A stretch of DNA of 6,306 nucleotides from Planctomycetota bacterium (GTDB lineage Bacteria; Planctomycetota; Phycisphaerae; WQYP01), in NCBI GenBank assembly GCA_021828935.1, contig JAJZCU010000133.1, positions 1 to 6,306 on the forward strand, in the 5' to 3' direction. The translations under genes and the position numbers were made by a program. The notes under the pieces were generated by a model. It worked only from the letters and a program-made list of their open reading frames with translations, made no database searches and was not told where the DNA came from. Numbering within the stretch: the stretch's first letter is position 1; each line of letters starts with the position of its first letter. Positions 1-5,973 of this stretch are shown here, in pieces.

Positions 1-120
1 AAGGTGCTTGTGCATAACAAAATTTCCTCTTCGCTTGGAATTTGCTCGGAAACGCGGCCGGGAATTCTTGAACAGAGAGAAAGTGTAATGCCGCTTTGAG
101 TTGCCCGCAAACCCTGGACC

Positions 121-159
121 GCTGCCGCGGAGAGGCAACTACCGATTAGTTGCCGCAGC
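121..159. repeat. Inverted repeat / hairpin in the leader
   Basis: GGCAACTA (134-141) and TAGTTGCC (147-154) form a perfect 8-bp stem around the loop CCGAT. Outside it, GCTGC (121-125) can pair with GCAGC (155-159), with eight unpaired bases on the left side. A second AGTTGCC at 99-105 could pair with the left arm (134-140) instead, giving two mutually exclusive structures. No T-run follows, so it is not a simple terminator. It could be an operator palindrome, an RNA switch in the leader, or chance. Its place about 150 bases before the restriction-modification start makes a regulatory role possible but unproven. Confidence 0.5.
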
Positions 160-297
160 TCTATGCCGCATGATTTCCGCGGACGTGGCGCCGGTAGCGC
201 CGCACGGCCATCTCCGGCGCGGCCATGTGCAGCTTGGCTGCTTGGACAGCCCGGCGTGGCGTGGCGTGCCGTTTACACGGGCGGTATACTTTTCGCC

Positions 298-302
298 AGA
301 GG
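298..302 (+). promoter_or_regulatory. Shine-Dalgarno that sets the Type IIG start
   Basis: AGAGG lies five bases before the ATG at 308. This is the best ribosome-binding site for the frame and supports 308 rather than the upstream TTG at 101. The protein from 308 also begins as Type IIG enzymes usually do, with a short helix ahead of the nuclease fold. Confidence 0.6.
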
Positions 303-307
303 CGTGC

Positions 308-3300
308 ATGGCTCCAAAAAATATTTCCATTCAGGACTTGGTGCAGGGATTCTCTGAGCACTTAAAAGAACTTCAGGCGGCCGAAACCAACGAGGCCAGC
401 GTTCGCCAAAATTACATCGATCCATTTTGGCGGGCTTTGGGGTGGGACATCGGCGATGCGGCGCAGCTCGGTCCGGCGGAGGCCGATGTTATCGTCGAAA
501 AAAATGTGCAAACGGTGGATGCCAACGGGCTGCGGAATCGCCGGCCGGACTATCTGTTTCGCATCGGCGGGTTCCCGCGATTTATTGTGGAGGCCAAGAA
601 GGCGACTTCGGACATAGATGACGACAAAGACGCCATTTTTCAGGCCAAGCAATACGCTTGGAACAGCACGATACCGTTCGCGGTGCTCACCGATTTTGGG
701 CATTTCCGCCTGTACGACGCCACGTTGAAGCCCATTTTTCAGGAGCCCGCCCGCGGTCTTGTCAAAGAATTCTGCATTAACTTTGAAGATTATGAAGCCC
801 AGTGGGACCTGCTGCAGGCAACATTTGGACGCGACGCCGTGGCGGAGGGGTCGCTGGAAGACCTGCTGGCCCGGGTGAAGAAACTCAAGCGTGGCCGGCG
901 CCTCCGCGCGGCGGATCGCACCCTGGTTGATTTCAAGGGAAGCGAACCGGTGGATCGGGTGTTCCTGGCGTATCTGGATGTCCACCGCCGGCATTTTGCG
1001 TCTCATCTTTATCAAAACAACAAATCATCTTTTCCCGAAGCCGATACGTTGCATGGCGCCGCCAAACTTACGGAGGCCGTGCAGCGGGTAATGGACCGTC
1101 TGGTGTTCATGCGGGTGTGTGAAGACCGCGGCATCATGCCGTTCGGCGAATTGTACAACATGCTTAGGCGCGTCGAGGGTGAGAACGGAAATCTTTACGC
1201 ATCGCTGGTGGCGGCCTTCCGCGACCTGGATATGAAGTACAACGGCTATCTTTATAAGCCGCATTTTTCTGAACAGCTTGATGTGGACGCCGACGCGCTG
1301 ACCGATTTCATCCGCACGCTGTACCCGCCCGATGGACCATGGGACTTCGCCGCCATCGGCGACGACATCCTGGGCATTGTTTATGAACGTTATCTGGGAA
1401 ACGTGGTTGCGGTCAAAAATAATCAGGCGGTGGTTGAAGAAAAGCCCGAGGTGCGGCACGCCGGAGGGGTGTATTACACGCCGCGATTTGTGGTGGATAC
1501 CATCGTGCGGCGCGTCCTGGGGCCGCAGCTAAAGGGCCGCACTCCGGCCCAGGTGCTGGATGTTAAAATACTTGATCCGGCGTGCGGGTCCGGGTCATTT
1601 CTGGTGGCGGCCCTGCAATACTTATTTGACTATTGCCTGGCGGAGGTGCGGAGGAATCCGGCATTGGCAGGGGCCGCTGGCGGCAAACCGTCCGCGCGCG
1701 GCGCCGCGGGATCGGGGAACAAAACGCCCATCGCTTTTAAAGACAAGCACGGGGCATGGGCGCTGGCGCCGGATTTTCGTTCCGCGCTGCTTACGCACTG
1801 CATCTACGGCGTGGACATTGATCAGCAGGCGGCGGAAGTCACGGTGATGTCCCTGTACCTGAAAATGCTGGAAGCCACGCTGCCGGACAACTGGGCCACG
1901 CTGTGGGTTGAACGGCAGTTGCTGCCGCCGCTGGACAACAACATTCGGTGTGGAAATTCGCTGATTGATGATGAGGACTACCACGCGTTTCGGGAAAAGA
2001 CCTTCCAGAATCAGCCCTCTTTGTATGAGGAAGAAAGCGCGGACACCCAGTTTCGTATTAACCGGTTCGTGTGGACCAGCCGAAGCCGGGGCTTTGGGCG
2101 CCTGCTGGATGACGACGCGGTGCGCGAACGGGGCCATGGCGGGTTCGACTGCATCATTGGCAATCCACCGTACATTCGGGTGCAGGAACTAAACCAATGG
2201 GCGCCGGAGGAATGCGAATATTATAAATGGCGTTACAAGAGCGCCGCGAAGGGCAATTACGATATTTACGTGGTGTTCACGGAAAAGGCGTTGTCGCTGC
2301 TGGCGCCGGACGGATTGTTGGGGTTCATCATGCCGCACAAATTCTGGCAAGCGCAGTACGGGGAGGGTTTGCGCGGGATAATTGCGGAAGGGGGACACCT
2401 GCGGTCGATTGTGGATTTTGGGCACCATACCGTATTTTCCGGGGCGTCCATTTACACGGCCATTCACGTTTTCTCACGGTCGCCCTCCCGGTTGCGCGGC
2501 GTTACCGTCTCAAAGATTAACAAGTTCACGGACGCCCCGTCGCAGATGGCCGCGCTTGAAAGAAGGGCCGCGCCGGAGGGGGTGGAGACGTTTCGTGCCA
2601 GCCGACCGACCGGCGCCGGCGCATGGACCATGCTGCCACCGGGCCGCATGGCTTCATTGGCGGCGTTGCGAGAAGCGTCCGGCATGCGGCTGTCCGACAT
2701 TACGGCGCGCATGGCGCAAGGCGTGCGGACCAGCATGAACTGTGTTTACGTGCTGCGGCGCATTGGAAAAGGCCAGCGATATTTGTCAGAATATCTGGGT
2801 CGTGAAGTGGAGCTTGAGGGCGAGTTCTTGTTGGAATTCTTAAGCGGCAAGGATATGCGGCGTTACGAGACACGTCCATCGTCAAGGGTGCTAATTGCGC
2901 CCTATCGAAGCCAGCGCGGGCAATCGCCTGTGCTGGCAGATGCCGGCTATCTTGCCCTGCACTGCCCGGCAACGTGGGCGTATCTAAAGGCTTGCGAGAA
3001 GGCGCTCCGTGGTCGGGAAGACGGAAAAATGGATTCATTGCAGTGGTATGGCTATGTTTACCCGAAAAATCTTGAGGTCATGAAAAGGCGGAAAATTGTT
3101 GTTCCCGACATCATCGAACGGCCGGCGTTCTCTCTGGACGAGCACGGAGCCTTTGCTTTTGTTAGCGGGTATGCCGTGGTATTGCGGCCTAAGTTTGCCC
3201 AACACACCAAGCTGGTGCTGGGCATCCTCAACAGCCGCCTTGCGGGAGATTTTCTAAGGTCTATCTCCACCCCGCTTCGGGGCGGGTGGTATCGGCCTTT

Positions 3301-3535
3301 TCCCCAGTTTATCGGCCAGATTCCCATTAAGCTTCCCGGCACAACCGAAGAAAAGAAACTTGCCGACGCCATTGTGCATAGCGTCGGCCGGATCATCGCC
3401 GCGAAAACCGCGCTGCAGAACCCCATGCTTTCGGACCGCGAAACCAACCAATTCGGCTCGGAGGTGGACGCCCACGAACAGCGAATTAATGAATTGGTGC
3501 TGCGGCTTTATAATGTGGACGCCGTTCCTGAATAA
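308..3535 (+). CDS. Type IIG restriction-modification enzyme (Eco57I-like nuclease-methyltransferase fusion)
   Basis: This single-chain enzyme should both cut DNA and methylate adenine (N6) in its recognition site, using S-adenosylmethionine. From ATG 308 it has about 1075 residues, normal for the family. Residues 1-140 form a PD-(D/E)xK nuclease: PD at 80-81 and EAK at 95-97, then a Gln/Tyr-rich helix (QAKQYAW). A helical linker follows. The methyltransferase starts at YYTPRFVVDTIV (389-400). SAM-binding motif I is DPACGSGSF (423-431), GVDID (501-505) binds the cofactor ribose, and catalytic motif IV is NPPY (619-622). The target-recognition part begins near MAQGVRT (802-808) and continues through a TaqI-like KIVVPDI segment and LNSRL near 973. 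The end, with INELVLRLY, is typical. All key residues are present and there is no break, so it is probably active. A Gly/Ala/Ser-rich insert sits at about 450-472. No specificity subunit or separate methylase is next to it, as expected for Type IIG. The PglX of BREX systems is related but lacks this nuclease. The recognition site cannot be read from sequence. Confidence 0.93.
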   Translation: MAPKNISIQDLVQGFSEHLKELQAAETNEASVRQNYIDPFWRALGWDIGDAAQLGPAEADVIVEKNVQTVDANGLRNRRPDYLFRIGGFPRFIVEAKKATSDIDDDKDAIFQAKQYAWNSTIPFAVLTDFGHFRLYDATLKPIFQEPARGLVKEFCINFEDYEAQWDLLQATFGRDAVAEGSLEDLLARVKKLKRGRRLRAADRTLVDFKGSEPVDRVFLAYLDVHRRHFASHLYQNNKSSFPEADTLHGAAKLTEAVQRVMDRLVFMRVCEDRGIMPFGELYNMLRRVEGENGNLYASLVAAFRDLDMKYNGYLYKPHFSEQLDVDADALTDFIRTLYPPDGPWDFAAIGDDILGIVYERYLGNVVAVKNNQAVVEEKPEVRHAGGVYYTPRFVVDTIVRRVLGPQLKGRTPAQVLDVKILDPACGSGSFLVAALQYLFDYCLAEVRRNPALAGAAGGKPSARGAAGSGNKTPIAFKDKHGAWALAPDFRSALLTHCIYGVDIDQQAAEVTVMSLYLKMLEATLPDNWATLWVERQLLPPLDNNIRCGNSLIDDEDYHAFREKTFQNQPSLYEEESADTQFRINRFVWTSRSRGFGRLLDDDAVRERGHGGFDCIIGNPPYIRVQELNQWAPEECEYYKWRYKSAAKGNYDIYVVFTEKALSLLAPDGLLGFIMPHKFWQAQYGEGLRGIIAEGGHLRSIVDFGHHTVFSGASIYTAIHVFSRSPSRLRGVTVSKINKFTDAPSQMAALERRAAPEGVETFRASRPTGAGAWTMLPPGRMASLAALREASGMRLSDITARMAQGVRTSMNCVYVLRRIGKGQRYLSEYLGREVELEGEFLLEFLSGKDMRRYETRPSSRVLIAPYRSQRGQSPVLADAGYLALHCPATWAYLKACEKALRGREDGKMDSLQWYGYVYPKNLEVMKRRKIVVPDIIERPAFSLDEHGAFAFVSGYAVVLRPKFAQHTKLVLGILNSRLAGDFLRSISTPLRGGWYRPFPQFIGQIPIKLPGTTEEKKLADAIVHSVGRIIAAKTALQNPMLSDRETNQFGSEVDAHEQRINELVLRLYNVDAVPE

Positions 3536-3613
3536 AGAATTCGGCCATCGCGCGGTTCCGCTCCCGCCGCGGTTGGTCATCCGTCATCCGCAAAGGCAGC
3601 AAACCTCGCCGCC

Positions 3614-3751
3614 ATGGCGCCGCCGCCCGATGGGATTGCGCCCGCGCTCACTGGGGAGGCGTACCTGCATAGGATCGCCGAATTAGCAACTGGCGCAATT
3701 GGCGGTATCGAGAGCGCGCAGCCAACGGAAGCCTATGGAATAAAACGCTGA
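3614..3751 (+). CDS. Possible 45-residue ORF or coding remnant
   Basis: This ORF runs from ATG 3614 to TGA 3749-3751 and gives a mixed, protein-like composition (for example GEAYLHRIAELATGAIGGIE). It lies in the same frame as the Type IIG gene, and that frame stays open from the codon after TAA 3535 to here, about 71 sense codons. There is no Shine-Dalgarno before the ATG. The first repeat copy (3667-3696) lies inside it and supplies the RIAELATGA part, so the apparent coding character may come from the repeat. I recognise no domain. It could be the tail of a decayed gene, or chance in GC-rich DNA, where stops are rare. Confidence 0.15.
   Translation: MAPPPDGIAPALTGEAYLHRIAELATGAIGGIESAQPTEAYGIKR
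3667..3696 (-). repeat. Dispersed ~30-bp motif, copy R1
   Basis: Read on the minus strand this begins GCGCCAGTTGCTAATTCGG and continues CGATCCTATGC. By eye it matches copy R3 at 24 of 26 positions and copy R2 at 24 of 30. It has no internal dyad, so it is a different family from the hairpin elements nearby. Its function is unknown. Confidence 0.65.
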
Positions 3752-3771
3752 GGCGCGAAGAGCGCCGAGAC
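3745..3771 (+). repeat. Imperfect period-9 repeat
   Basis: Three nine-base units follow each other: ACGCTGAGG, CGCGAAGAG and CGCCGAGAC, then a purine-rich run. The pattern resembles the GCAGAGACG-type degenerate runs found between genes in many environmental bacteria; that comparison is from memory only. The match between units is loose, so it may be insignificant. Confidence 0.3.
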
Positions 3772-3803
3772 GAGGGGGCGGAAGGCAGCGGGGATTTCGA
3801 GGG

Positions 3804-3864
3804 GCATAGGGTCTCCGAGTAAACAACTGTCGCGGTCATTTCGGCTGACAACCCATACCGTCCA
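3804..3864 (-). repeat. Dispersed motif, copy R2, with extended arm
   Basis: On the minus strand this begins TGGACGGTATGGGTTGTCAG and ends with the shared core GCGACAGTTGTTTACTCGG followed by AGACCCTATGC. The first 38 bases match copy R4 (plus strand, from 4556) at 32 positions by eye. R2 and R4 are therefore an inverted pair about 700 bp apart that encloses all three hairpin elements. R1 and R3 share only the core, not this extension. Confidence 0.65.
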
Positions 3865-3948
3865 TACTTCCTGCACTTTTATTGCGCCGCGGTCGGCAAT
3901 GGCGCGCAGCCGTCCGGTGTCCGGGGATTTTTATCAGGCCGGGCATGG

Positions 3949-4058
3949 CCTGTGCCCCGTAGCCCTTCGGGCGTCTGAAAATAGCCAGGGGTGAAACCCC
4001 TGGAACAAGGCGCGAGGTATTCCAAGTCCCGCAGGGACGAATGAACGCCCAACGGCGT
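3949..4058 (+). repeat. REP-like multi-hairpin element A
   Basis: Four small hairpins follow in a row: GCCC-TTC-GGGC (3962-3972), CCAGGGG-TGAAA-CCCCTGG (3985-4003, a perfect 7-bp stem), GTCCC-GCA-GGGAC (4026-4038) and ACGCC-CAAC-GGCGT (4045-4058). AATAGC precedes the main stem and GAATGAA follows the third. Element B repeats this order, and element C repeats it on the other strand. Such arrays resemble REP/BIME-type palindromes moved by RAYT transposases; no such transposase is in the window. Confidence 0.75.
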
Positions 4059-4111
4059 GAGCGGCGTCTACGACCCTGGGCCGGATTCAATTTGGAAGAG
4101 ACCCACGCCAG

Positions 4112-4187
4112 CCTGTACCCCGTAGCCCTTCTGGGCGTCGGAAAATAGCCAGGGGCGAACCCTTGGAACGCAGGCACGGATGAACCC
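4112..4187 (+). repeat. REP-like multi-hairpin element B
   Basis: This is a second copy in the same direction as element A, sharing CCTGT(A/G)CCCCGTAGCCC at its start. Its hairpins are GCCC-TTCT-GGGC (4125-4136) and CCAGGGG-CGAA-CCCTTGG (4149-4166, one G-U pair). The GTCCC hairpin of element A is lost, leaving only ACGGATGAA after the main stem, so it is shortened or more decayed. Confidence 0.7.
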
Positions 4188-4220
4188 CGGCGCCCGAAAT
4201 CCGCGCGCAATAACGCACCT

Positions 4221-4312
4221 AACATTCATCCGTCCCCAAGGGGACTATCAATTTATACGGCTTGGGCGACCAGGGATTTCATCCCTGGCTATTGTCAGGC
4301 CTCCAAGGGAGG
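4221..4312 (-). repeat. REP-like multi-hairpin element C (inverted)
   Basis: This is the same element on the opposite strand. Read in plus order the stems are GTCCCC-AA-GGGGAC (4232-4245), CCAGGGAT-TTC-ATCCCTGG (4270-4288, a perfect 8-bp stem) and CCTCC-AAG-GGAGG (4300-4312). On the minus strand AATAGC precedes the main stem, and GGATGAATG follows the distal stem, as in copies A and B. Stem sequences differ from the other copies on both arms together, so pairing is kept while the bases change. Confidence 0.72.
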
Positions 4313-4389
4313 CAACGGCACACCAGTCCCGGTCATGGCGCGTAACCATCCAATACCCGGAGCGGGGTAATACCACATCTCTTTGTCTT

Positions 4390-4423
4390 GCGACAGTTGA
4401 TAATTCGGCGATCCTTACCATGC
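4390..4423 (+). repeat. Dispersed ~30-bp motif, copy R3
   Basis: It begins GCGACAGTTGATAATTCGG, continues CGATCCT, and reaches CATGC after a four-base insertion relative to R1. It is the closest match to R1 (24 of 26 by eye), on the opposite strand and about 700 bp away. On the minus strand it falls in a 63-codon open frame (4439 to 4248) containing RIAELSTVAR, which parallels the RIAELATGA read across R1. That frame also crosses hairpin element C, so I do not call it a gene. Confidence 0.6.
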
Positions 4424-4457
4424 ACCTGGCCCTCCTCAATTCGTGCTCAGCGATCTC

Positions 4458-4477
4458 ACCGTCTCAGCGGTTTTTTT
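4458..4477 (+). terminator. Weak possible terminator, plus strand
   Basis: ACCG (4458-4461) can pair with CGGT (4468-4471) around a six-base loop, and seven T residues follow (4471-4477). The stem is only 4 bp, so it is weak. It lies over 900 bases after the Type IIG stop, and no plus-strand gene ends close by. Confidence 0.2.
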
Positions 4478-4555
4478 CCTGTGCCGCGCCATACTTCTGG
4501 AAAAACTGTGTCATAGGTTCCCGCCCGGTATATAAGCGAGCATCATTTCGCGCCG

Positions 4556-4610
4556 TGGACGGTATAGGTGGCCAGCCGGAATAATCGCGACAGGTATTAT
4601 TCGATGCTCC
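4556..4610 (+). repeat. Dispersed motif, copy R4, with extended arm
   Basis: It begins TGGACGGTATAGGTGGCCAG and runs into GCGACAGGTATTATTCG, the partner of R2. The core is more decayed than in the other copies: one base is lost relative to R2 and the part after TCG is barely recognisable. It ends just before the possible terminator of the minus-strand deaminase gene. Confidence 0.6.
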
Positions 4611-4616
4611 ATATTG

Positions 4617-4641
4617 AAAAACGCCACGGCAAATCGGGGCG
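4617..4641 (-). terminator. Possible intrinsic terminator of the deaminase gene
   Basis: On the minus strand CGCC-C-CG, a six-base loop (ATTTGC) and CG-T-GGCG form a 6-bp GC stem with one mismatch, followed at once by TTTTT. It starts about 40 bases beyond the stop of the amidohydrolase gene, where a terminator is expected. The short T-run and the mismatch keep confidence moderate. Confidence 0.45.
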
Positions 4642-4680
4642 ATTCAGCGCGTGGGCGCGGCGGCGTTGCGCAGGCGAAAT

Positions 4681-5973
4681 TCAGTGGGCGGATGGCGTCA
4701 CGGGCCGCGTCAGATACACGGTATCCGGAGGCGGGGCGCGGCGTATCAGCGCCCGGCAGGCGCTGGCGACGGAGCGGAATGGTCGTTCAGGCAGCGCGAA
4801 AACCGCCATTTCCGCGGGGCCGCCGATCTGCAAAGTGCCCGCGAAGCTTGGAAGGCCCAGCGCGCGGGCGCCGTTGACGGTGGCCATCTTCAGCAGCAGT
4901 TGCGGATCGGATTCGGGGAATAGTTTCATAATATGTCGCAATTCGCGCAGCACGGATAGATCGGGGTTGCTGGCCACAGAGTCCGTGCCAATGGCCACAT
5001 TGATGCCGCGGGCGAGCATGTCGCGCCAGCGGTGGCGGCTGTGGTCGTCGTGGCCAAAGTAGCTGCGCGTGCGCGGGCAGTACGCCACCGAAACATCAGG
5101 CGCGGCGGCCAGCAAATCAAGGTCGGCATCAGTTGCGTAATTCACATGGGCCAGAACCACGGGCACGCCGGCATCCAGCAGGCCGAATTGTTTGGCCCAT
5201 TGAATTGGGCCGTGGGCGCCGCGTGGAATGGCCGCATCCAGCAGGGCATGATCGGGGCGCCAGGGGCCGGCCAGCATCCCGGAAATATTGGCAAGAAACT
5301 CGCTTTCCTCGGCCAGTTCCGCGACATGCATGCAAATGGGCATGTGACGGGCGCGGGCCATTTCCACGGTATCCCGCAGCGCCGGTCCTTCCACCGTGTA
5401 CGGGGCGTGGGGTGAAACGCCTGATTTTATGTTTATTAAATCGGCGTCAGCCGGGGCGCACAGCCTTTGCAGTTGTTCCCGCAGTGACGACCGGCGGCCG
5501 CCAATTGCCATGACCTCCGCGAAGCCAACGCCTTGCAGGCCGGCCCGCTCTAAAATTGGCCGCGTCACCGTGTAATGGCGCGAAACGTCGCCCACGGCCA
5601 ACACGCCGGAGGTCTGGCACATCGTGGCGCCCCACTGCGCGCTTTTTGAAACAATGCTGATCAATTGTTCCGGCGGCGGCGCGGCGCGCATGCATGCGGC
5701 GGCCCACTGGCCAAAATCCCCGGGCGGGGCGATGCGGTTGGTCAGATATGAAAGCTCAAGATGCGTGTGGGTATTCACCAGCGCCGGCAAGATGACATGA
5801 TGCGGGTAATGCCGCACGATGGCGCCGGAATACCTGGGCAATACGTCATCGGCCGGGCCCATGGCCATGATACGGTTATGCTCCCACGCTATGGCTCCCT
5901 TGACGATGCCCGGAGCGGCCATGGGCAGCACGAAGTCGGCGGTGATAATCAATGGACTGGGATGCGAACTCAT
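4681..5973 (-). CDS. Amidohydrolase, probable aminofutalosine deaminase-type (cytosine deaminase/TRZ-ATZ superfamily)
   Basis: This is a metal-dependent hydrolase with a TIM-barrel fold, about 430 residues from ATG 5973 and of normal family length. It is cytoplasmic: no signal peptide is visible. After an N-terminal beta segment (LIITADFVLP) come the ligands in the usual order: NTHTHLELS (His69, His71), SPHAPYT (His189), HVAELAEE (His216, Glu219), LAHVNY (His276), CPRTRSYFGH (about 299-308) and GTDSVASNPDLS (Asp331). All metal-binding and acid/base positions are present. Family members deaminate aromatic or nucleoside-like rings. The THLELS, CPRT and SNPDLS signatures remind me of proteins annotated as aminofutalosine deaminases, which act in the futalosine route to menaquinone, but no other mqn gene is in the window, so the substrate is uncertain. 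An in-frame ATG at 6018 would add 15 Ala-rich residues; neither start has a clear Shine-Dalgarno, and 5973 fits the start of the fold better. The gene is convergent with the Type IIG gene. Confidence 0.9.
   Translation of the reverse strand: MSSHPSPLIITADFVLPMAAPGIVKGAIAWEHNRIMAMGPADDVLPRYSGAIVRHYPHHVILPALVNTHTHLELSYLTNRIAPPGDFGQWAAACMRAAPPPEQLISIVSKSAQWGATMCQTSGVLAVGDVSRHYTVTRPILERAGLQGVGFAEVMAIGGRRSSLREQLQRLCAPADADLINIKSGVSPHAPYTVEGPALRDTVEMARARHMPICMHVAELAEESEFLANISGMLAGPWRPDHALLDAAIPRGAHGPIQWAKQFGLLDAGVPVVLAHVNYATDADLDLLAAAPDVSVAYCPRTRSYFGHDDHSRHRWRDMLARGINVAIGTDSVASNPDLSVLRELRHIMKLFPESDPQLLLKMATVNGARALGLPSFAGTLQIGGPAEMAVFALPERPFRSVASACRALIRRAPPPDTVYLTRPVTPSAH

Larger units (their letters stand above)
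1..307. other. Leader region upstream of the Type IIG gene
   Basis: I see no convincing gene here. The reading frame of the downstream enzyme is open back to a TTG at 101, but the 69 extra residues are rich in Arg, Pro and Ala and resemble no domain I know, so I treat them as untranslated. The stretch holds a strong inverted repeat at 121-159, a further AGTTGCC at 99-105 that could pair with one of its arms, three tandem GGCGT units at 253-267, and a TATACT hexamer at 285-290 that resembles a -10 box. No -35 box lies at a normal distance from that hexamer (TTTACA at 272-277 is only 7 bases away), and a start there would leave a leader of about ten bases, so the promoter is not located. A three-codon ORF (ATG at 88) follows a purine-rich AGAGAGAAAG stretch; it may be chance. 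Confidence 0.5.
3536..4680. other. Repeat-rich intergenic region without a convincing gene
   Basis: About 1.1 kb separates two convergent genes. Several frames stay open for 60-130 codons on both strands, but their translations run straight through the hairpin repeats and look like repeat-derived peptides, not proteins. The content is three REP-like elements (3949-4058, 4112-4187, 4221-4312), four copies of a separate motif outside them (3667-3696, 3804-3864, 4390-4423, 4556-4610), a period-9 stretch (3745-3771), and possible terminators at 4458-4477 and 4617-4641. I see no transposase, tRNA or CRISPR-like spacing. No clear terminator follows the Type IIG stop at 3535. The copies are imperfect, so the region looks like old accumulated repeats rather than a recent insertion. 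Confidence 0.7.

Noticed and set aside
272..290. Promoter TTTACA / TATACT before the Type IIG gene
   Set aside because: The two hexamers are only 7 bases apart, far from the usual 16-18, and the leader would be about ten bases.
101..307. N-terminal extension of the Type IIG enzyme from a TTG at 101
   Set aside because: TTG start, no Shine-Dalgarno, composition unlike the rest of the protein, and a hairpin inside it; ATG 308 has AGAGG at good spacing and starts where the family usually does.
362..1015. 217-codon open frame on the minus strand
   Set aside because: Lies wholly inside the nuclease part of the Type IIG gene, whose motifs are unmistakable; its translation shows no domain.
1622..2137. 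171-codon open frame on the minus strand
   Set aside because: Antisense to the methyltransferase core; a shadow of GC-rich coding sequence.
308..3535. BREX PglX methyltransferase
   Set aside because: The N-terminal PD-(D/E)xK nuclease (PD at residues 80-81, EAK at 95-97) and the absence of any other BREX gene favour a stand-alone Type IIG enzyme.
3836..4225. 129-codon open frame on the minus strand across the repeats
   Set aside because: Its translation is a read-through of hairpin elements A and B and repeat R2; no start signal and no domain.
4180..4584. 134-codon open frame on the plus strand across the repeats
   Set aside because: It reads through element C, R3 and part of R4; its ending resembles that of the opposite-strand frame only because R2 and R4 are homologous DNA.
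3667..4610. CRISPR array
   Set aside because: Four imperfect copies with uneven spacing (roughly 110 to 550 bp) and mixed orientation; no cas gene.
4568..5062. 164-codon open frame on the plus strand
   Set aside because: Mostly antisense to the conserved C-terminal half of the deaminase, whose metal ligands fix the coding strand.
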